From Gnetum montanum (Eukaryota; Streptophyta; Gnetopsida; Gnetales; Gnetaceae), in NCBI GenBank assembly GCA_015680685.1, contig MNCI01025327.1:252211-282379 (forward strand): a stretch of 30,169 bases of DNA. The letters run 5' to 3'. Positions 19,643 through 29,990 of this stretch are shown piece after piece. The translations under genes and the position numbers were made by a program. The notes under the pieces were generated by a model that was given only the letters and a program-made list of their open reading frames with translations, ran no database searches and was not told the DNA's origin. The stretch's first letter is position 1. The number at the start of each line of letters is the position of its first letter.

Positions 19643-20190
19643 AGCTAGAGAGGGTAACGTGGCCTTTTGCAAATAATAAACTAGAAAGAAATATAGAATT
19701 TAAATTATATAATTGTCTTCAATACAAATAGGTAATTAAAAGAATTGAAGTTTCCCTGGTCCCGCTGACACTGCTGGTCCGTGATTGCTGATGGTATCCA
19801 CTGTTAGGCAGGAAGATCACGATTGCCATGAGAGAGGGAGAGAGAGAGACTAGCCACTGCAGTCCACATAGGGTAGCAACTGCAGTTCTCAAAACTTGGA
19901 GTCGTTTGCCACCTTTTGTGCACTATCGTAGAGAGGAAGATCGTTCACCCATGTCTGCACCACCGTGACAAGCTCCTGCCATCGCCAAGAAGACCCGCAA
20001 GGATCTGATTTTGAGCTGCTGGCTCCTACCTTGGACCCTCCTCAAAGATCAACTAGAAGCCTGTAATGAAAAGAAAAGAAAAGAGGAAACTGCTGCTTAG
20101 TGGAGAGGAAGCTTCCCCTTCAGATTGATAGCTAGAGCCTATTTTTAGGACCTCTCCTCTCGATGATTCCTAAGCCCTCCCTCTAGACTC

Positions 20191-20200
20191 CATTTTATAG
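20191..20200 (-). promoter_or_regulatory. TATA box of LTR E2
   Basis: CTATAAAATG on the minus strand, followed downstream by G-rich leader-like sequence. It is about 385 bp from the LTR start, comparable to the 428 bp in E1. Confidence 0.65.
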
Positions 20201-20310
20201 CCGCTACGGCCATCCATAATGATGCCTATGTTTCATGTAATGACTACAGAAACCACCATTACTTCTTGTGTAATAACGCCCATGTTCTCCAATTAAGTGC
20301 CTACTTATGT

Positions 20311-20470
20311 CTGTAACTTCCAAAACATCTACCACTAATGACTGTAACCACCATCATTTATTACTGTAATTACTGTAACTTCTAAAACATTTTCCAATAA
20401 TGACTGTAATTATCGTAATTTCTGAAACGTCTGCTACTAATGATCATAACCGCCATCATTAATGACCACC
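20311..20470. repeat. degenerate tandem repeat in U3 of LTR E2
   Basis: Three related units start at 20311, 20373 and 20414, each with gtaactTctaaaacat-like sequence followed by ctaatgactgtaa. They lie upstream of the TATA box and are absent from E1. Confidence 0.6.
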
Positions 20471-20585
20471 ACCTGATAGTTTAATTCCCACTACCTGCAT
20501 TATTTTTATTGTGGTTATTAGGGAAGAGGAATAGAAACATTAATAATCATGGCCCCATGCGAGCATGGGAGTGTTGACATCAACA

Positions 20586-20600
20586 TTTAGCCCCCAAACT
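20586..20600 (-). promoter_or_regulatory. polypurine tract of E2
   Basis: AGTTTGGGGGCTAAA on the minus strand abuts TGTTGA, as in E1. Confidence 0.85.
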
Positions 20601-21878
20601 TTTAATTGCATGCCAGTGCAAGGAACAAGACCACATAAATTTTAAAATGATGTAATAGATAGGAAATTACAAACATCACAAAATAAGCAAATGAAAACTT
20701 AAAAATAAACTAAACATGATTAAAATAACCATATAATCAAAAGAGAACTAAACGTGGGCCACCCAAACCACACCATCTTATTTAATTAAACTTTAAATAT
20801 ATAATTTTATTTATTTTAACTACATATATCTATATATAATTAAAATATAATTATGATTTCTTTCCCAATCTTCTTAGAAAGTAAAAGCCAACAGCATGTG
20901 AACTACTTTGAGCACAAGACCCATACTAAACTTAATGAGGAGGATATGCTCATATTAGATTGTGGCTAGTCACAACTTTCGGATTTTTTCTTGGAACTCT
21001 TTTTTTTTTTTTTTTTTTTTGAAAATAGGTTTAAAAGGGGAAATGGAGGTTAGGGTTAAGATAGCTACTAGACCCCATCACACTTCAGAACTTATTACAC
21101 TTCCAATGAACATGGTCTTCATCCTTTTTTTTTTCTTTTTGAGGAAACTTTGCCCATGGTGTACTTCATTCTTAAGGTAGGAATTCCAACATGAGTCTGG
21201 CCGATTAGCTATATTGCCAGTGAACACGGTTCTCATTCCTTTTCTTTTTATTTTGAGGAAACTTTGCCCATGGTGTAGTTCAACCCTTGTGTATGTGCCT
21301 TTAATTACAATTTGATAGCATCATAGCAGGTCTCCTGGGTGGCTAAGGGTTCTCAAGTGAAGATGAACATACTTCACCCCATTGTTCGTAGGGTAACCAT
21401 GGATCATGACACTTGAGGGCTAAGGCATATGAGAGGGAAAATGGGGTTTTTCAAGGCCACCTAGTAATTATGGCTAACCATTCTTCAACATCACCTATCC
21501 TACACTTACATGATCATGATGATTACATGATAAGTTAGCACAAATCTCATGCTCCATAATCCAACATAACTAGAGAAACTAAAACCTTGAAAAAAAACTA
21601 GGAAGAATCAAAGCATTATTGAACTATATAGTATAAGAGAGATTTTATGTAATAGTACTAAAAAATATTATATAAAGAATTATACTCACATTATTTTCCA
21701 ATGGTGCTTTGATGACCCAACGCCTAGTAACTCAAAAGACCATAATGATTATTAAAATCATATGCAAAGCAAAAATCAAAACAATATGCCAAGAAAGAAA
21801 TGATGGAAGTGCAAAGAAAATATGCAAATGCAACTATATACAAATGAAATGCATGATGAGAAGGAAGAAAACATACAA
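20601..21878 (-). other. 3' internal non-coding spacer of E2
   Basis: Matches 1713-2986 of E1. It includes the conserved block (21290-21440), a duplicated cccatggtgtaSttca motif (cccatggtg at 21153 and 21267), a T-rich run (21001-21020) and the shared AT run (20808-20838). No gene is supported. Confidence 0.7.
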
Positions 21879-22150
21879 CTAAGAATCTACTAGGTGTTCA
21901 CACGGGGCACCTGAGTAGAAATGCTTTGGATGGAATGCATTAAAATTTCTAGATGAATTATATCCTTACACATTAGCAACCTTGAACATATTGGGGCCAA
22001 TGACATCTTTAATTCGGAATGGGCTTGACCACATAGGAGAGAACTTACTTTGAAGGTTTGCTCGGTCACATGTTCTACCTTTTTCCAAGACTAGGTCTTC
22101 TATCTTAAAGACTTCACCAACATACTTCTTGTCAAGACATTGTTAAACAC
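21879..22150 (-). pseudogene. pol: integrase C-terminus of E2
   Basis: On the minus strand the frame reads LDKKYVGEVFKIEDLVLEKGR, SKFSPMWSSPFRIKDVIGPN, one stop (ANV-stop-GYN), then RNFNAFHPKHFYSG and HLVDS before the TAG. It matches the last ~85 residues of the E1 integrase, including its terminal HLVDS. Immediately upstream, at about 22150, the sequence is protease-RT linker. The whole RT-RNase H-integrase core is therefore deleted. Confidence 0.85.
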
Positions 22151-23160
22151 TTTGTCGATGCTTAAGATTATGAAAATCAAGATCTAATCTTAACTTGCTT
22201 GTATCAAGTCTTTCTTTGAGATAAGTTTCAATGATAGGTTTAGGTCTTGGTGGAACATAAGATATAGCCTTTCTAGGAAAATGTTCCATGGATATGTCAT
22301 TAAAATTTAGCACACCTTCAACTATTTTAAGAGGTAGGGTCTTATTTATATCTTTATCTTCCCTTAAAGGTGGTGGATCACTTAAAATCCATCATGTTGT
22401 TGATAAGGAAAGGTGTCTCCATACCTTTCTCCACCTTCTCTAGAACTTTGATAGGATTGGGTGGAATCTACATGAGAGAGAAGATTTATTTTTATAGTTC
22501 CACTCACATAGTCATTTACAACATGTTCGATGTATTCAACCTCAATAACCCCAACATAAAGATTAGCATTTTGATCTTCCAAAGATTGATTTTGTTGATC
22601 CAAGGTTGTAACTACTTGTTTGCAAAAGGGTTCTCAAGGTGTAGTCATGTATTTAGATTTTCCTTTAATAAGGATTAATAGCTCTGAGAAATTTGACCTA
22701 AAGAAGCCCCCAAAATTGGCTCCAAAAGTCCTAGAAAAGATCTCACTATAGGTGGGAAACATGTCAACTACTAGGATATCTGTGTAACATGTGAATGTAG
22801 GGTATTGTTTAAGTTGCACTTTCACTTCTTTTAATAATCCTACTACAGGTACGTTGGACCCATCAAGTTGAATCACATTTTTCGTTTGTGCTCATAAAGT
22901 CTAACATACCTCAATTGGCATGACACTGACAGTTGCTCCAGAATCCATCAAAAAATTGTGAACATTCTTTGCTAAAATAATTAGAGTTGTTAGGAAAGGA
23001 GGTTGCTCTTTCTCACTCATCATGGAATTGTTTAAACTTGGTATTGATAATGTGTTAGGACTTTTTGTGAAGTGAACTTGCCTTTTAGGGGTTGGGGTTG
23101 TTTCTTTTCTAGTTTCAAGTGTATAAACTATGTCTTGAACTACCTCTTTCATTTTGTTAA
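22151..23160 (-). pseudogene. pol: GYP-1 aspartic protease and linker
   Basis: One minus-strand frame runs from about 23152 to 22382 with a few stops. It has TPKRQVHFTKSP, then NVHNFLMDSGATVSVMPIEVC with the DSGAT active-site triad of retropepsins. Next come VIQLDGSNVPVVGLLKEVKV, CYTDILVVDM, SEIFSRTFGANFGG (the C-terminal protease block, where families usually have LLSRxWGxxxGG), and a Glu-rich tail. The protease cleaves Gag-Pol. From 22380 to 22151 the frame goes on as PPLREDKDINKTLPLK and PPRPKPIIETYLKER, the linker that should lead into RT but instead meets integrase. Confidence 0.85.
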
Positions 23161-23199
23161 ATTATAAAAGGTCATACATTGAGATGTTAGCTTTGGTTT

Positions 23200-24611
23200 T
23201 CTTCAAATCCTCAACTAGATCATAAGTCTTGTGTTTATCTTTAGCTTCTTGTTGAGGTGGATTTCTTCTAAGTATAGAAGGTGGGTTTGATTATTGTGGA
23301 GCATTTTTCTGGGATGACTTAGTTTGAGTATTTGTGTTACTTTGACTAGGAGCTCTTTTGTTGGAGGAGTGTAAGGGTCATTCCTAGTTTGTTGTTGTGT
23401 GTTGTTCATGATGTCTTTAAATCTACGGTAGCAAGCATTAGGTGGGTTGGGGTTGTTTACCATAACTTGCTCCAATGAGGAAACCTCTTCATTTTCTATT
23501 TGATGAGGTACATTAAGGGCCATAATAGGAGATTTCCCATTTTTTAACCTTGGGTGTTGTCACCAAATAATGCTAAAAATTAGGGACAAGTCTTTTCAGA
23601 ATGTTGCCTAGTGATATGGAGGCGACAATAATTGTCATTAACTGATGAACTAGGCTTTTCTGGCTGAATAGGACCCTTATTGTTGTTTCTCTTTAATTCA
23701 ACTACTTCTTTTGAAATTTTTTGAAGTGAAGTTAATATCTGGGTTATTTTATCTTGATCTTGAGTCATGGGTTCAACAGGATTAGGTACCTTGTTTGGGT
23801 TTATGATGGACTAAACGAAGGCCTTCGATTGATCCTCATTCAAACTAGTGTTAGATGGTAGGAATGGAGAAAATGTGGGACCTTGAAAATAGCTATTTGT
23901 TGGTTGAGTCATTTGAAGGGGAATGAGAGTTTGGAACACAGTGTTGGTCATTAGGAAAGTTGGTAGAGGTAGAGGACTATGTTACATAGGATTGCTAACA
24001 CTCATCATTCCAAACTAGGTTTGAATGTTGTTCATAAGGGTAATTTGTTCTAGCTCCACATCTTTAGCCATTGCTCCCTGTATTTCTATCATGTTAGGGT
24101 CCGATTTGATGGCATAGGCAAAGAATGGGTCAATGGTAGAGAGGTAAAAGTTGAGGATGCCATCGGGTTGTGGATGCATCTTGCTTGGCACATAGGCCAA
24201 TTGGTGAAGGAATCTCAGGTTGTAATCTCTGACATTTTCCCCAGGTAGCTTTCTTAAGTTGGTGAAATTGCTAAATGCTATGGCAGGGCTTGTGGATTTT
24301 TCAAACTAAGTCAAAAAATTATTTTTAAACTCCTACCATGAGTTAATGGAGGCATTAGGGAGCATCAAAAACCATTGGGTTGCTTTGGTTCTGAAAGTCA
24401 TCACAAATACCCTACATGCCACATCATTTTGGATGATGTTGTAGATCCAAAGTAAGGTTTCGAAACATTGTACATGTTGGTGGGCATCACTAGTAGGGTT
24501 TGTGGGATCATAGAAAAAATTTATGTTCTGGAGTGACTTTGGGTTGTCATGGTAGTTAGTAAAGTTAAAGGAGTTACTGACCAAGGGAGCCGAGGGTTGA
24601 TTGGCTGCCAT
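23200..24611 (-). pseudogene. gag: GYP-1 Gag polyprotein
   Basis: The likely start is the ATG at 24611 (MAANQPSAPL). The capsid-like part follows: NFFYDPTNPTSDAHQHVQCF, VACRVFVMTFRTKATQWFLMLP, the retrotransposon Gag W-F signature, ending NSW-stop-EF. It goes on as NFTNLRKLPGENVRDYNLRF and MHPQPDGILNFYLSTIDPFF. Near 23640-23600 lies YCRLHITRQHSEKTCP, a C-x2-H-x4-H-x4-C finger in the place of the usual CCHC knuckle. After it the frame shifts and runs on (23523-23215) as a Pro/Asn/Gln-rich linker. Gag would form the particle that carries element RNA. Five or more stops and a frame change break it. Confidence 0.85.
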
Positions 24612-24860
24612 CTTAGTCTGAGTTCTCCTAAGAATAAAACTTGGAAAGTGTAAGGCTTGTTGTTTCCTTAATGCGAAGAGATGAGTGATTGGTCAGTTAG
24701 AAGCAAAGGAGAGTTCACTCATAAAATAGAACTATAAAATATAATTGTTAGAATGAAACTATAAAATTGCATAAAAAAAAGAGAAAATATTGAAATAATA
24801 ATTTTTTGATAAAAAAAACACTAAAATATGCTACTTTTTTTTGAAAAGAAAAATAAATGT
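24612..24860 (-). other. E2 5' leader
   Basis: AT-rich untranslated stretch upstream of the Gag start on the minus strand. No primer-binding site or 5' LTR end is seen before the sequence changes to the GYP-2 fragment E. Confidence 0.5.
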
Positions 24861-25160
24861 ATAAAACTGCAATAACTAATGTCCTATAATAGTATCTAGG
24901 ACTTGGTCAACAAATGAAAATGGAAATTAATCCTTGAATGTTATAGAGTTCAACATTCAGAAATTGGTAGACACTCTTCACTTGGCCTCCTTCTATAGAA
25001 TAATTACCAAAGGACTGACCCATTCACTATCTGTAATGGGATAAATGAATCTTGCCTGTAGTAATTTTTCCAATTCTTACTTAAGTATTCCTTAAGCCTT
25101 GGATTCAACCTTTTCTATGTTTAGTGTCATGGCTTAATAGTTGGATCCATGTATATCCAA
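24861..25160 (-). pseudogene. pol: RT N-terminal fragment of E
   Basis: On the minus strand the order is RFIYPITDSEW, then a decayed catalytic-palm entry, TFKD and FVDQVLDTIIGH. This matches A up to the FID-stop-VLDIIFGH block. It ends before the palm Asp motifs, so no polymerase active site is present. Stops and small indels are frequent. Confidence 0.75.
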
Positions 25161-25650
25161 TGTTGACAAATTCAAGAATCAATGTTAGTTCTTTCATCAT
25201 AAGACTAGGAAAATATCATTGGCCATTTATTGACCACCTCTAATAATCTCTTTTTATATTTTTTTTCTACATTGGCATTAATGATGATCAATGTTTTATT
25301 ATTTAGGAAAAGCATATTCTAGTGCTTCTGGTAGGGCTTTTAATTCTAATAGTTCTAGTTTAACTTTATTTGGAAACTCGAGATGTCCCCATTTAATCTC
25401 CTCTTCTTGACATGAGTGTGGATAGGGGTGCCTTCTTCTTAATTATCCTAACTTATCTGTTTCTTGTACATAGGCACTTATAATCTAGGTTTTTGGTTTC
25501 ATGTATATTTTTGACTTAGTTTCTCCATTTGTAATTAGCCACTAGGTGCCTTCTTGTTTAGTGGTTGTCACATATAGGCATCGCTGCACACACATCTCTT
25601 CAACACATCTTTTGCATGTTGTGTTGTTTTTTTTATTTAACTGCCCATAC
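25161..25650 (-). other. protease-RT linker of E
   Basis: Matches 11231-11640 of A; both have a TKQEGT segment (E at 25542-25560). No domain of its own is recognised. Confidence 0.55.
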
Positions 25651-26048
25651 TTTCTACACATAATTGCACCCATTATTGATGTATGCAATACATGGAACTC
25701 TACATCTTTGAATGATTCCAACTTCATCTTCCTTGGAAATTTCCAAGGATAAGTCTTTAATACCAAGCTTAGCTTCTATAGTGCTAAGCCAAGCTCTTCC
25801 CATAATAATAGGGAACTTTCCCTTGTTTTTACCTACATGAATGACCAAAAAATCAACAGGATAGGACCAACCATTGATAGTAGTGATTACACCATCCACC
25901 TGTCCTAGTGGAACTATGATTGACTAGTCTACAACATCTAGTTAAATGTTCTTTTTCTTTAATGGTGACAAATTTTAGGCCTTATACATATCTTGTGATA
26001 TCAAACTTACCCTTGACCCAAAATCAAGTAGAGCCTTGCATGATTTAT
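25651..26048 (-). pseudogene. pol: GYP-2 aspartic protease
   Basis: On the minus strand the active-site block reads CKALLDFGSRVSLISQDMYK (catalytic Asp codon at 26023-26025; DFGS in place of the commoner D-L/T-G-A/S). Then come VPLGQVDGVITTI, YPVDFLVIHVGKNKGKFP and IIMGRAWLSTIEAKLGI, matching the ILGRPWL block that closes plant gypsy proteases. It differs from the GYP-1 protease (DSGAT, SRTFGANFGG), so E and E2 are different families although adjacent. Stops lie between the two halves. Confidence 0.82.
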
Positions 26049-26065
26049 GACAACACTAGAATGCC

Positions 26066-27516
26066 ATGGGAGCCGCAGAAGTGGTCATGGACCACATCAA
26101 GAAATCCTTCAATGTACCTGTTGTGCCACCAAAAGACTTCACAGGAGCACGGGATGCTCAAACTTTGGTCAGAACCTCAATGACTCCTACGGAACATGAG
26201 GATGTGCTTGATCGATTACTCCAAACAAGGTAAGTAATGACATCCCTGTTTGACATCCCTCAGGATGTTACAAAAATTCAATCAGACCTCATTTCCACAA
26301 AGGGAAAGCTGGTCTTAATAGAAGTGAGGATTGAGCATGCGGAAGTAGAAGTGAAGAAATTACAAGAGCAGCTCGTAACCCTACAAACAGCATATTGGGA
26401 TCCTCTACAATTTGTTCCCGCAGACCAGCTTGATAACTTTAGAACAAAGCAACTAACCAAATTAATAACGGAGAATAAAATGGTGGCTGACGAAAAGGAG
26501 AAGGTTGTTTGGGATGCCTCCACAGCATAGGCGCAAAATCATGTGCATCTTAAGGCACTCAAGGCCTTATAAGAAGAAAACAAGCAGCTTGTTGCAGACA
26601 ACCTTCGGTTGACCACTGTGGAAAAACAAATGAACATTCTCGAGGAACACTTCCATCAATTGTGAGAACAATTCATCCGGGTCAACCGAGACATAAGACA
26701 TTTAGCCAAAGAGAATTGAACCTCTTGATGGAGGAGGTATGCGCCATTCATCAAAAGTCAGCTATTGAGATAAGCGCATGGCAGAATGAGGCTAAATGAC
26801 ATGAAAAGCTAAAGGAGCACTTCCGAGATTAGGTGGGGATGTACAAACAAATCTTGGAGAAGGAGATCCATATGGCCAAGGCTCAAATCAATACTATTAG
26901 TGCTCAACACACTGATTGGCGGGCTATATTGGAAAAATATGCTTTCACCCACCAAGTAGAATTTAAGAACCAGGATCTATAGATTTAAGATTTGATAGAG
27001 TACATGGAGTTGGCAAATCTAAGGTATGCCAACCTTACCATGTTAACGACAAGGTGCCCGAGGTCAAAGCTCGAGCAGCAGGTAGCAACCATCCACATCA
27101 AATACGAAGCAGAATTTGTGGAACACAAGAAGCTGTTGGAGAAACTGGAAATTGCAAATTTTGAACTTGAGGTGGTGAAAGCCAACTACTAGGGATATAA
27201 AGATGTCGCAACAGACTTGGCTCGATGGCTAGTAGACTTTCATGAGTATAAGGATAAAGCCAGAGCCTATGAGGAGTAATGACAAGTGTTTGCAATTTGG
27301 TATGTCAAAGCCAACCAAATGTTTCCACAACTACCCTATCCGTGGGAGGTGCTGACTCTGTCAAACATTGGAACATTAGCATGGATGGCACAAGAGCCTT
27401 GGACCGAAGAGGAGAAGCTCCAAGTCATACTTCAACACCATCAAGCCTCAAAGCCTATAGCACAAGACAAAGGGAAAGCGCCAATGGAGGAGCCATCGCC
27501 ACCAAGAACTACATGA
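26066..27516 (+). pseudogene. coiled-coil protein frame upstream of the 3' LTR of C
   Basis: I do not recognise the product. Starting at an ATG at 26066, one frame with four stops runs to about 26720, then shifts and continues to the TGA at 27514-27516, about 480 codons in all. The N-terminus has VVPPKDFTGARDAQTL and EDVLDRLLQTR. A long helical, Glu/Lys/Gln-rich part follows (KLVLIEVRIEHAEVEVKKL, FVPADQLDNF, EENKQLVADNLRL, HKKLLEKLEIANFELEVV), typical of coiled coil. The C-terminus is PWEVLTLSNIGTLAWM, then EPWTEEEKLQ and a Pro/Lys tail. Its place between pol and the PPT is where some plant gypsy elements keep an extra ORF. No signal peptide or membrane segment is seen. It could be a captured host frame or a structural element protein. 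The open start and frame joins are my choice. Confidence 0.65.
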
Positions 27517-27670
27517 GTTCCAAATTTTTGTAGTTGTAGCATATTTTGTGTGTTGTGTCTCTATTTTGTTTTCTTCCCACACTGCAGCATCATCCCATTT
27601 TTCCATCTAATAATCCCATACCTATCCACTGTGTAATCATTGTAACTTGAGGACTAGCTTTTATTTAGTC
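27517..27670 (+). other. C 3' UTR
   Basis: 154 bp between the frame and the PPT. The end (aataatcccatacct...) resembles the spacer next to the PPT of A and D. Confidence 0.6.
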
Positions 27671-27681
27671 GTGGGGGTATG
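27671..27681 (+). promoter_or_regulatory. polypurine tract of C
   Basis: TCGTGGGGGTA directly before TGATGAGACG. Confidence 0.8.
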
Positions 27682-27704
27682 ATGAGACGTCATTTGGGGC
27701 AACT

Positions 27705-27790
27705 GCGATATCGCGTATGCTATATCGCATGCCTAGATGCGATATCAGATCCTTTACTGTGATCTCACATACGTGATATCGTAGCCCGCT
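27705..27790 (+). promoter_or_regulatory. GATATC-rich array in U3 of LTR C
   Basis: GATATC occurs at 27709, 27741 and 27775, with near copies (tatatcgc, gtgatctc) between, just upstream of TATA. LTR D has a similar cluster at 29860-29967. Function is unknown. Confidence 0.6.
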
Positions 27791-27797
27791 ACTAGTT

Positions 27798-27808
27798 CTA
27801 TAAATAAG
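27798..27808 (+). promoter_or_regulatory. TATA box of LTR C
   Basis: CTATAAATAAG, 116 bp inside the LTR start, as in the other GYP-2 LTRs. Confidence 0.7.
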
Positions 27809-28541
27809 ATGTAGCTCTTCCTTGTTTCACAACTTAGAGTTAGACCGTAGCTAAACTATGGCAGTTTTATCCCTCCAGAGATAGAATTATTTTCCAGTGT
27901 ATGCCCACAGTGTGGTGAATGTAATTGTACGACATCCTTTATTCAAGTGTGATTTACTTGGACACGCACATGATCAGCAATAAAGATCGAGATTACTTCA
28001 TCATTGCAGCATTCACTTTGTTTAATTATTTAATTGATTAATTGCTATTGTTATTTACTACTTTCCTAGTTAATATTCTCTCACCCTTAAACTCATGTTA
28101 GAACGTGGAATGAGTACAACTTGATTACGAGCATTTAAGTGTGACTACTTGGTAACCCAGTAGCGTACCTAGGATCTATGCTTAGTAATCCCAGTGGTAG
28201 TCATGCATGAAGTCCAAGATGTGTATGGATAATCAAGGAATGGATGCTCATTGCACTTAGGTTAGATTAGGTTCTCTTACACCCTCTCTCCTAGATTAGT
28301 TAATATTACTTTCCATTGCCTTCAGGAGTAGCGTTAGATTAGAAACCACATCATACACCTCACTTTGGACTAAACCATACGTGACAAATATAATACTAGT
28401 CCAGGTGGGAAGATAGCGAACTGCGACCTAAGGCTAACTATCTAGGTGCCACAACTAGTCCATCTACGGAGTTCGACCGGATCGCACATCAAAATGCTCG
28501 TATTCGTATGGTTGAGTGTAGGGGTACCTCGCCACTCATCA

Positions 28542-28765
28542 TTACCATAACAGTAATTCCCTTGTGAATTTCTTGTATATGGTAGTGATGCCTTGAATGG
28601 CTAGGCTTCTTCTCAACCATTAGGATACCAAAAGTAAGCTCAATCATCTTTTAAAAATGAATTTTAAATGTAGACGAGAAAACAATTAAGCGATCATTTT
28701 ACCTTTTATGGAAGCCTCAGCTCAAGCTTTTATACCAACCATCGATTTTCATTTTATTGCTTTCC
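28542..28765. repeat. short repeat, right copy of an inverted pair
   Basis: Reverse match to 15899-16130 at about 95% by eye. It starts at the very end of LTR C and ends at attgctttcc, the same boundary as the left copy. Confidence 0.75.
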
Positions 28766-28980
28766 TTAAAAATAAAAGAGTTCAATATATATTCTTGAAA
28801 TATCCATTAACAAATATTAGTCCTTGTTCATGTCATCAATCACAAGGCATAAGTGTGTACTACTACTAATAAAATATATGATTTAAAATATATGAAATTG
28901 AATTTAAATTCGACAATCAATACATTCATGTCATGAAAAACAAAAGGTAACTTAACAAAATAGCTAACCCATACCTCAAA
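28766..28980. other. unclassified AT-rich DNA
   Basis: 215 bp without gene, repeat or match to other parts of the window. Confidence 0.5.
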
Positions 28981-29977
28981 TTTTAGGGAACGAGATACCC
29001 CTACACTCAACCACACAAAACGAGCGTAGCACATGCGATCCGGTCGAACTCCGCAGACTAAATGCCTACACACCCCATGGAACACTTGGGGTTAATTATT
29101 CATTGTCTTCCGAGACTTACTTGTGTTTGTCACGGTGTATGGTTAAGTAAGTCCAAGGTATATGATTTTTATAGTTTTTAATGTTTTTCTCGTATGCTAT
29201 CGAGGTGAAGGGTTGAGAAACTAGCTAACTCTAACTACGGACTAAGTCTAAATTAACTAACGTCAGCATCCATTCCCACTTACCATACACACCCTGAACT
29301 ATGCAACTATGGCTACCAAACGCTAATCGTTACTGGGATCACCACACATAACGCACATGCTTGAAATGGTCATACTGAGGCACTTAACTAGCCTAAGCGT
29401 GATGAGCAGCTGATTCCTTGACCAGCCGTACACATCCGTAGATGCTCGTAATCAAGTCGTACTCATCCCGCGTTCTAGGAGTTGAGGGTAAGAGAGAATA
29501 ATCGTGATGAGCAGCCGATTCCTTGATTAGGCTGTACACATTCGTTAATGCTTGTAATCAAGTTGTACTCATGCCATGCTACTGCAGGTAATAAATAATA
29601 GGTAGGAAATAACAAGTAATAAACCTATTCCATGCACTACAAGGTTTATCCACAAAGCTCGTCTTTATTGCCGTACACAACTTGCGTTCAGGTACAAAGT
29701 TGCTCGAATAAAGATCTGTTCACTTGGGGACTCCTACTGTGGGCACATGGAAAATATTCTATCTCTGGGGTGATCAATTCATCAGAGTTTTCCTACTTTT
29801 AGGTTATGATTGGAAATAAGGGAAGTGCTACCTCTTATTTATAGATTTGGCGATGGACCGCGATATTGCGTATGCAATATCCCAGGGGACGATGCGATAT
29901 GGTGTACGCAATATCACGGGGGATGCAATATCGCGTTGGACATGATATCACGGCCCATGTGATATCACGTCTCATCA
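28981..29977 (-). repeat. 3' LTR of D (GYP-2)
   Basis: On the minus strand it begins TGATGAGACGTGATATC. At the other end the terminal ACTCATCA is lost (plus strand ttttagggaacgag), so that boundary is approximate. TATA is at 29834-29844 (CTATAAATAAG). It contains a 105-bp tandem duplication. Confidence 0.82.
29399..29588. repeat. 105-bp tandem duplication in LTR D
   Basis: gtgatgagcagcYgattcc starts at 29399 and again at 29504. The second copy is incomplete and diverged by transitions. Confidence 0.85.
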
Positions 29978-29990
29978 TACCTCGATGACT

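Larger units (their letters stand above)
19534..20585 (-). repeat. 3' LTR of E2 (GYP-1)
   Basis: Minus-strand ends TGTTGATGTCAAC...GCATCAACA, 1052 bp. The two ends match the E1 LTR, but the promoter and leader region does not. It contains TATA (20191-20200), a degenerate U3 array (20311-20470), a GA-rich run (19828-19850) and a perfect foldback (19588-19642). Confidence 0.87.
19534..24860 (-). mobile_element. GYP-1 element E2, gag-protease remnant
   Basis: Second GYP-1 copy, on the minus strand. In element order it has a leader, gag (to ~23200), protease and linker (to ~22151), then directly the integrase C-terminus (22150-21879), the spacer, PPT (20586-20600) and 3' LTR (19534-20585). RT, RNase H and the zinc/catalytic integrase domains are deleted. 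The 5' LTR is missing; the leader meets the GYP-2 fragment E near 24860. It inserted into the COP integrase; the left flank is GCTCT. Confidence 0.87.
24861..26060 (-). mobile_element. GYP-2 fragment E (protease to RT start)
   Basis: Minus-strand internal fragment without LTRs. It runs from the protease active site (about 26025) through the linker to the first RT block and stops inside RT. Its RT and linker match A (about 10960-11640). Confidence 0.8.
26061..28541 (+). mobile_element. GYP-2 element C, 3' part
   Basis: Plus-strand 3' end of a GYP-2 element: a coiled-coil reading frame, a short 3' UTR, PPT (27671-27681) and 3' LTR (27682-28541). Pol is absent. It meets fragment E head-to-head near 26060. 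The right flank is TTACC; it lies within the short repeat, so C probably inserted there. Confidence 0.8.
27682..28541 (+). repeat. 3' LTR of C (GYP-2)
   Basis: Begins TGATGAGACG and ends CCACTCATCA, 860 bp. The U5 end shares GGTTGAGTGTAGGGGTACCT with the reversed start of LTRs A and D. It has a TATA box (27798-27808) and a GATATC-rich U3. Confidence 0.88.

Noticed and set aside
22370-22678. 102-codon plus-strand frame
   Set aside because: It is antisense to the protease/linker of E2, which has a clear family match on the minus strand.
26278-26523. Ser/Phe-rich minus-strand frame
   Set aside because: Mirror of the coiled-coil frame; composition is the usual antisense of Glu/Lys codons.
26237-26530. 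Coiled-coil frame as a Gag
   Set aside because: It lies immediately before a PPT and 3' LTR on the same strand and lacks the Gag W-F signature and zinc finger.
28840-29085. 81-codon minus-strand frame at the edge of LTR D
   Set aside because: It spans LTR and flank, has no homologue in the other LTRs and no domain.
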